Source: Mannheimia haemolytica
Lineage (GTDB): Bacteria; Pseudomonadota; Gammaproteobacteria; Enterobacterales; Pasteurellaceae
Direction of reading: 5' to 3'
Length of the DNA stretch: 64,000 nt
Assembly (NCBI RefSeq): GCF_004342115.1
Contig: NZ_SMAC01000006.1
Location: forward strand, 1-64,000
In this document: one piece after another, positions 59,632-64,000 of the stretch
Numbering within the stretch: position 1 is the stretch's first letter
Layout: each line of letters starts with the position of its first letter
The notes under the pieces: generated by a model
Told to the model about the DNA's origin: nothing
Seen by the model: the letters and a program-made list of their open reading frames with translations, nothing else
Database searches by the model: none
Made by a program: the position numbers and the translations under genes

Positions 59632-60477
59632 TTATTCTTTTGGAATGCCACGCAAAAGCGGAATACTGTCATAAGGCGGAACAGAACTTAACGCTGGCTC
59701 TTGCTCAAAGAGCATAATGAATGGTTTGTCAGGCACTGTTTTTTCATTACGCCACAAGTTTCCAACACTCACCAATTCAATATCTTGAGGTAGTTGTGCT
59801 AAATTTTGCTTCAGTACACTAATCGTATTCTTGCGAGGGTGTCCTATCACCACCTCTACCCCGTTTTTTCGTGCGTGATTAATTGCATGTGCAAACTGTT
59901 TTTGTACATCAGCAAGCAATCGCTATCATCTAAAAAAATGTCTCTCTCCAGCGTATTAATACCAAATTGACGAGCCGTTTTAGCCGCCACACTACTGCCA
60001 ATAGTTTTACTGTCTAAAAAGAAAAGCGTATTTTCTTTTAACACTTTCATCAAATGTTGCATTGTAGCAGAGTCTGAAGTTGCGCCACTGCCCATATGGT
60101 TATTTAAACCAATAGCATATGGTACTTGACCACGAGAAGTATGAATAAGTTTCCGAATTTTCTCTTCGTTATCACCAATATGAATACCCCCCCTCTTCAA
60201 TTGGCTGTTTCGATTTAGGTTCCATTGGCAAATGAATCAAAATATCCCGTTTTTGGTTATAAGCGTCCTTTGCCCGTTCTGTTGCATAGGGTGCAACAGG
60301 AATAATCGCCACGCTTACCGCCTTGGGTAAGGCTAAGATTTCTCGATCTTCTTTTATTCGATAGCCCACATCATCAATTACAATCGCCATTTGAGCTGCT
60401 TGTACAAGCGGTGTAAAAAGCACAAACATTTGCAAAAAAATGTTAAAATTCAACCGCTTGTCAATTTGTTTAAACAT
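59632..60477 (-). pseudogene. yibQ: YibQ-like divergent polysaccharide deacetylase, two frameshifts
   Basis: Three frames together give one YibQ-like protein of about 280 residues. The N-terminal piece (60172-60477, with AQMAIVIDDVGYRIKEDREIL) breaks at a run of seven G on the coding strand (60187-60193); six would keep the frame and give EEGGIHIGDN. The middle piece (to about 59925) continues GLNNHMGSGATSD and FLDDSD, then one base is missing and the frame resumes at LADVQKQFAHAI. The last piece ends at 59632. The family is a NodB-fold deacetylase relative next to envC, also in E. coli. The two indels compensate but the middle part is out of frame, so no full protein is made. A sequencing error cannot be excluded. 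Confidence 0.88.
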
Positions 60478-61641
60478 CTATTTCACCAAATTTAGAGGAT
60501 TAATCGGCTTGCCTTTACGGGTAACACCAAAATAGAGTGCAGAACGGCTTTGTCCCCCACTGTTACCAACCTTCGCAATAACCTGTCCGCCTTGCACTCG
60601 GCTACCCTTGCTGACTGAAATAGATTGGTTATAGCCATAAAGGGAAATATCACCATTGCCGTGGTCAATCGCAACCATATTGCCATACCCTGCAAGCCAT
60701 TGAGCCATTATGACTCGCCCGCTCGCCATTGCTCTAACCGAAGTACCGGCAGAAGCACCAATCACTACACCGTGCCAATTATTACCAAAAGGAGTGATAA
60801 TATTGCCAGACACCGGCATCGTATATCGACCAGCCTTGATCGGTGTTCTCTCAACATTCTCAGTTGTTTTGGACTGACCGGATTTTGCCTGTTTTTCCCG
60901 CTGTTGTTCACGTTTTTCTGCTTGCTGAGCCTCTCTTTGCGCTTGTTCTAATTGTTGTTTTAGTGCCTGTTCATTGCTGCGTAAATTCTCTAATCGGCTT
61001 TGATCCTGCTCAAGCGTTTTATCGATTAAACGTAAGGTACTTTCACGCTGGCTTTGTACTTTCTTTAAATCTTTCTCTTGTTTCTTTTGTTCATTAAGTT
61101 GCGTTTGATGATCTTTTTGCTGGCCTTTCAATTCATCACGTCTGGCTTTAAGAGCAGCTTGGGTTTTACGAATTTCAACAATCGCATCAATGCGAATATT
61201 ATTCATATGCTGATAATAAGCGGTCATTCTTTCCGCATTTTTTGCCTCTTCAGACATTAAACGCTCTAAGACCGAAGGGTTCACCCCAGAACGGTAGGCA
61301 GAGTCCAACTGCTCTTTTAATTTTTCTTTCTGCTGTTTTTCCAACTTTTCTAAACGGGCAATTTCAGTCTCAGTCGCTTTAATGGTCTGGCGAACTTCCG
61401 TTAAAGACATTTCGGTTTTTTGTAATTTATCCAACACCTTCCCCATTTCTACTTCTTGGTTTTTTAGGGTAGATTGCAACGCATTACGTTTTTGCTTTTG
61501 TTCATTAATTTTTGAGGTTTGCTGTTGGATTTTTTGCTGAATCTGATTAAGATTATTTGCAAAAGAAAAAGGGGTAGAAAAGCTTATTACCCCACTGAAA
61601 ATAGCAGTCCAACAGTAAGAATTTATTCGTTTCACCAGCAT
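60478..61641 (-). CDS. envC: Murein hydrolase activator EnvC
   Basis: A periplasmic activator of the amidases AmiA and AmiB during cell separation. The protein is 387 residues. A signal peptide (to about FSFANN) is followed by a long coiled coil (residues about 30-255, rich in Gln, Lys and Glu), then a LytM domain near 275-387 (RYTMPVSGNIITPFGNNWHG, VRAMASGRVIMAQWLAGYGN, RSALYFGVTRKGKPINPLN). The metal-binding residues of active LytM enzymes are largely missing, as in EnvC. It directly abuts yibQ. Confidence 0.94.
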   Translation of the reverse strand: MLVKRINSYCWTAIFSGVISFSTPFSFANNLNQIQQKIQQQTSKINEQKQKRNALQSTLKNQEVEMGKVLDKLQKTEMSLTEVRQTIKATETEIARLEKLEKQQKEKLKEQLDSAYRSGVNPSVLERLMSEEAKNAERMTAYYQHMNNIRIDAIVEIRKTQAALKARRDELKGQQKDHQTQLNEQKKQEKDLKKVQSQRESTLRLIDKTLEQDQSRLENLRSNEQALKQQLEQAQREAQQAEKREQQREKQAKSGQSKTTENVERTPIKAGRYTMPVSGNIITPFGNNWHGVVIGASAGTSVRAMASGRVIMAQWLAGYGNMVAIDHGNGDISLYGYNQSISVSKGSRVQGGQVIAKVGNSGGQSRSALYFGVTRKGKPINPLNLVK

Positions 61642-61727
61642 ACCTTTATTTCTTCAAAATATTATTAAGGTTATATTCTAATCGGTTATTTGCTTAAGAT
61701 CAGCTTTTTAGTGAAAGAATTTAACTA

Positions 61728-61760
61728 TCTATTTCAAAATATAAAGAATTTTGCTATAAA
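61728..61760 (+). promoter_or_regulatory. gpmA promoter
   Basis: An extended -10, TGCTATAAA (61752-61760), is preceded by TTTCAA at about 61732-61737 with a 17-bp spacer. It lies about 49 bp before the gpmA ATG. The -35 is weak and the TG extension compensates. Confidence 0.6.
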
Positions 61761-61808
61761 TAGCACAATTTCAAATCCATTAATTTTACTCAAAGCTAAG
61801 GAGTCATT

Positions 61809-62492
61809 ATGCAATTAGTATTTATCCGTCACGGTTTCAGTGAATGGAATGCTAAAAACTTATTTACCGGTTGGCGTGATGTTAATTTAACAGAACGTGG
61901 GATTGAAGAAGCAAAATCTGCCGGTCAAAAATTAAAAGCAGCCGGTTTTGAATTTGATATTGCGTTTACTTCGGTTTTAACCCGTGCGATCAAAACTTGT
62001 AACATCGTATTAGAAGAATCAGACCAATTATGGATCCCTCAAGTGAAAAACTGGCGTTTAAACGAGCGTCACTACGGTGCATTACAAGGTTTAGACAAAA
62101 AAGAAACTGCTGAAAAATATGGTGATGAACAGGTTCACATCTGGCGTCGTTCTTATGACATCTCTCCACCGGATTTAGACCCACAGGATCCAAACTCAGC
62201 ACATAACGACCGCCGTTATGCTAACTTACCAAAAGATTTAATTCCAAATGCAGAAAACCTCAAAATCACCCTTGAGCGTGTGTTACCATTCTGGGAAGAT
62301 CATATTGCACCTGCATTAATTTCAGGTAAACGCGTATTAGTTACTGCTCACGGTAACTCATTACGTGCATTAGCAAAACACATCGAAGGCATTTTTGATG
62401 CAGACATTATGGACTTAGAAATCCCAACCGGTCAGCCATTAGTGTATGAACTAGATGACAACTTAAAAGTAATCAGCAAACGTTACTTATAA
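61809..62492 (+). CDS. gpmA: Phosphoglycerate mutase, 2,3-BPG dependent
   Basis: Interconverts 3- and 2-phosphoglycerate in glycolysis. The protein is 227 residues, the dimeric dPGM size. The active-site His is in [11 protein letters not shown] at residue 8 and the second His in [11 protein letters not shown] near 180. [15 protein letters not shown] near 85-98 is strongly conserved. AAGGAG lies upstream of the ATG. Codon use is strongly biased to TTA, AAA and GAA, as in highly expressed genes of this family. It is convergent with frr. Confidence 0.97.
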   Translation: MQLVFIRHGFSEWNAKNLFTGWRDVNLTERGIEEAKSAGQKLKAAGFEFDIAFTSVLTRAIKTCNIVLEESDQLWIPQVKNWRLNERHYGALQGLDKKETAEKYGDEQVHIWRRSYDISPPDLDPQDPNSAHNDRRYANLPKDLIPNAENLKITLERVLPFWEDHIAPALISGKRVLVTAHGNSLRALAKHIEGIFDADIMDLEIPTGQPLVYELDDNLKVISKRYL

Positions 62493-62510
62493 TTGGTAAA
62501 TTTCCGATAA

Positions 62511-62553
62511 AAAATAACCGCTTGTAGTGCAACACATTACAAGCGGTTATTTT
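62511..62553. terminator. Inverted uptake-signal terminator after gpmA
   Basis: AAAATAACCGCTTGTA and TACAAGCGGTTATTTT pair perfectly over 16 bp around an 11-base loop, and each arm holds a full uptake signal (ACCGCTTGT and ACAAGCGGT). A T run follows on the plus strand. Confidence 0.88.
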
Positions 62554-62589
62554 TTGTTAATTTTTTGCAAATGGCAAAGAACAAAAATA

Positions 62590-62612
62590 AAGGCGAATCA
62601 TACATTCGCCTT
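62590..62612 (-). terminator. Terminator after frr
   Basis: AAGGCGAAT and ATTCGCCTT pair around CATAC. On the minus strand the stem is followed by TATTTTTG. It ends the pyrH-frr transcript. Confidence 0.8.
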
Positions 62613-62628
62613 ATTGTTTTAAAGTAGA

Positions 62629-63186
62629 TTAGAAATCTAACAACTCTTTCTCTTTTGCTGCTAATACTTCATCAACTTTTTTAATGAAGGTATCGGTGAT
62701 TTTTTGAATATCTTCTTCAGCTTTGTGTTGTTCGTTTTCGCTGATTTCTTTATCTTTTAATAACGCTTTGATTTGGTCATTAGCATCACGACGAACATTA
62801 CGAATTGCCACTTTGCCTTGCTCACCTTCTGCTTTAACGATTTTGATTAAATCACGACGACGTTCTTCCGTTAATGGTGGAAGCGGAACACGAATGGTTG
62901 TGCCGGCAGAAGATGGGTTTAAACCTAAATCTGAGGTTAAAATTGCTTTTTCTACCGCAGAGATTAAAGATTTATCAAATACGTTTACCGCTAAAGTACG
63001 GGCATCTTCAGCTACCACGTTCGCTACTTGACGTAATGGAGTCGCAGAGCCGTAATATTCCACTTGAATACCGTCTAATAAAGAAGGTTGGGCACGACCT
63101 GTACGAATTTTCGCAATATGCCCTTTTAAAGCCTCAAGGCTTTTTTCCATACGATCTTGGGTATCTTTCTTGATTTCGTTAATCAT
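62629..63186 (-). CDS. frr: Ribosome-recycling factor
   Basis: Splits the post-termination ribosome with EF-G. The protein is 185 residues, the standard length. The conserved segments are [21 protein letters not shown] near residue 27-47, [23 protein letters not shown] near 92-114 and the long helical ends. It follows pyrH by 51 bp and is followed by a terminator. Confidence 0.97.
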   Translation of the reverse strand: MINEIKKDTQDRMEKSLEALKGHIAKIRTGRAQPSLLDGIQVEYYGSATPLRQVANVVAEDARTLAVNVFDKSLISAVEKAILTSDLGLNPSSAGTTIRVPLPPLTEERRRDLIKIVKAEGEQGKVAIRNVRRDANDQIKALLKDKEISENEQHKAEEDIQKITDTFIKKVDEVLAAKEKELLDF

Positions 63187-63237
63187 TGATTTTTTATCCT
63201 TTTATTTAGTAACTGAGAGTTAAACAGAGAAAATTAA

Positions 63238-63954
63238 TTATTCAGAAATGGTTGTACCTTCTTCAGTACCGAATACCACATTGCGTAACGCCCCCGGTTT
63301 GCCCATATTAAAGACACGAATTGGCATTCCGTGGTCACGAGCAAGCGTGAATGCTGCTAAGTCCATTACTTGTAATTCTTGCTCAATAACTTGCGCATAC
63401 GTTAATTTATTATATAGTTTTGCATCTGCGTATTTTGCTGGGTCTTTATCATAAACGCCATCAACTTTAGTTGCTTTTAATACCACATCAGCTTTAATTT
63501 CAATACCACGCAAGCAAGCAGCTGAATCGGTGGTAAAGAACGGGCTACCTGTACCGGCAGAGAAAATCACCACACGTTTTTCACGCAACATTTTAATTGC
63601 TTCAGACCAGTTGTAAGTGTCGCAAATCCCATTTAATTGGAACGCAGACATTAATTTAGCATTTACCTCTGCACGGTGTAAGGCATCACGCATAGCCAAA
63701 CCGTTCATTACGGTGGCAAGCATACCCATATGGTCGCCCACTACACGGTTCATTCCTGCTTTGGCTAATTTTGCACCACGGAATAAGTTACCGCCGCCAA
63801 GTACCACACCAACCTCAACGCCTTCAGCAAGTAATTCTTTAATCTCTAACGCCATACGATCCAAAATAGACGGGTCGATACCAAAACCTTCACTGCCTTG
63901 TAGGGCTTCACCACTTAATTTGAGAAGAATTCGCTTATAAATAGGTTTGCTCAT
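63238..63954 (-). CDS. pyrH: Uridylate kinase
   Basis: Phosphorylates UMP to UDP. The protein is 238 residues. [20 protein letters not shown] at the N-terminus holds the phosphate-binding Lys, [13 protein letters not shown] near residue 49 and [18 protein letters not shown] near 130-147 are the family motifs, and [15 protein letters not shown] near 165 follows. It is the first gene of pyrH-frr in the window; rpsB and tsf would be expected further upstream but the window ends here. Confidence 0.97.
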   Translation of the reverse strand: MSKPIYKRILLKLSGEALQGSEGFGIDPSILDRMALEIKELLAEGVEVGVVLGGGNLFRGAKLAKAGMNRVVGDHMGMLATVMNGLAMRDALHRAEVNAKLMSAFQLNGICDTYNWSEAIKMLREKRVVIFSAGTGSPFFTTDSAACLRGIEIKADVVLKATKVDGVYDKDPAKYADAKLYNKLTYAQVIEQELQVMDLAAFTLARDHGMPIRVFNMGKPGALRNVVFGTEEGTTISE

Positions 63955-64000
63955 TTTAATTGCCTCTTAACTGTATGGACTAAACACAAAATTACGTTAT

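Noticed and set aside
59632-60477. Programmed frameshifting in yibQ
   Set aside because: Two shifts of opposite sign at unrelated sequences would be needed; homologues are read in one frame, so indels or sequence errors are simpler.

Overview
The window is a chromosomal segment of a Pasteurellaceae bacterium. The order and sequence of the housekeeping genes fit that family: nfsA-rimK, short-chain dehydrogenase-trpB-trpA, hflD-purB, cydDC, tamA-tamB, envC, pyrH-frr. The uptake signal ACAAGCGGT (or ACCGCTTGT) recurs in and between genes. That is the Actinobacillus pleuropneumoniae-type signal, shared with Mannheimia and relatives, not the Haemophilus influenzae type. Mannheimia, Bibersteinia or Actinobacillus is the likely genus; the species cannot be fixed from the sequence alone.

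Region 1 (1-1534) is the integrase end of an integrated element: a small DUF4224-like gene, a tyrosine recombinase, and a probable attachment junction beside the 3' end of rplY. Region 2 (1535-22933) is core genome: rplY, malic enzyme, nfsA-rimK, trpR-mtgA, lolA, polA, a DUF945 protein, the TrpR-controlled dehydrogenase-trpBA operon, an NhaC-type lysine transporter behind a lysine riboswitch, an H-NS-like gene, purU, a SanA-like gene, metX behind MetJ boxes, lysS and rng.

Region 3 (23118-35591) is a defence island built on a type I-C CRISPR-Cas locus, all on the minus strand except one gene. The array has eight clear repeats plus a decayed ninth at its old end. The cas genes are broken into three blocks. 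The first is cas3 followed by a SIR2-HerA gene pair. The second is cas5c-cas8c-cas7c-cas4, with a leader that holds a CRISPR-repeat-like sequence and a UUCG hairpin. The third is cas1-cas2. Between cas4 and cas1 lies an unrecognised gene on the opposite strand, with its own promoter and an operator-like palindrome. SIR2-HerA pairs are known as a stand-alone antiphage system; here one sits inside the cas operon.

Region 4 (35854-46194) has ycaO, cmoB and gyrB, then a type III restriction-modification pair. The mod gene begins with 18 copies of a 5-bp repeat right after the start codon, so it is very probably phase variable and is in frame here. Region 5 (46201-64000) is core genome: ubiA, glpR, purB, hflD, cydCD, tamBA, a twice-frameshifted yibQ, envC, gpmA, frr and pyrH.

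The parts most worth a second look are the interrupted I-C locus (nested SIR2-HerA, the antiparallel unknown gene with its operator, the CRISPR-like cas5 leader), the phase-variable methyltransferase, and the riboswitch, TrpR and MetJ regulatory sites. No rRNA or tRNA gene was seen.
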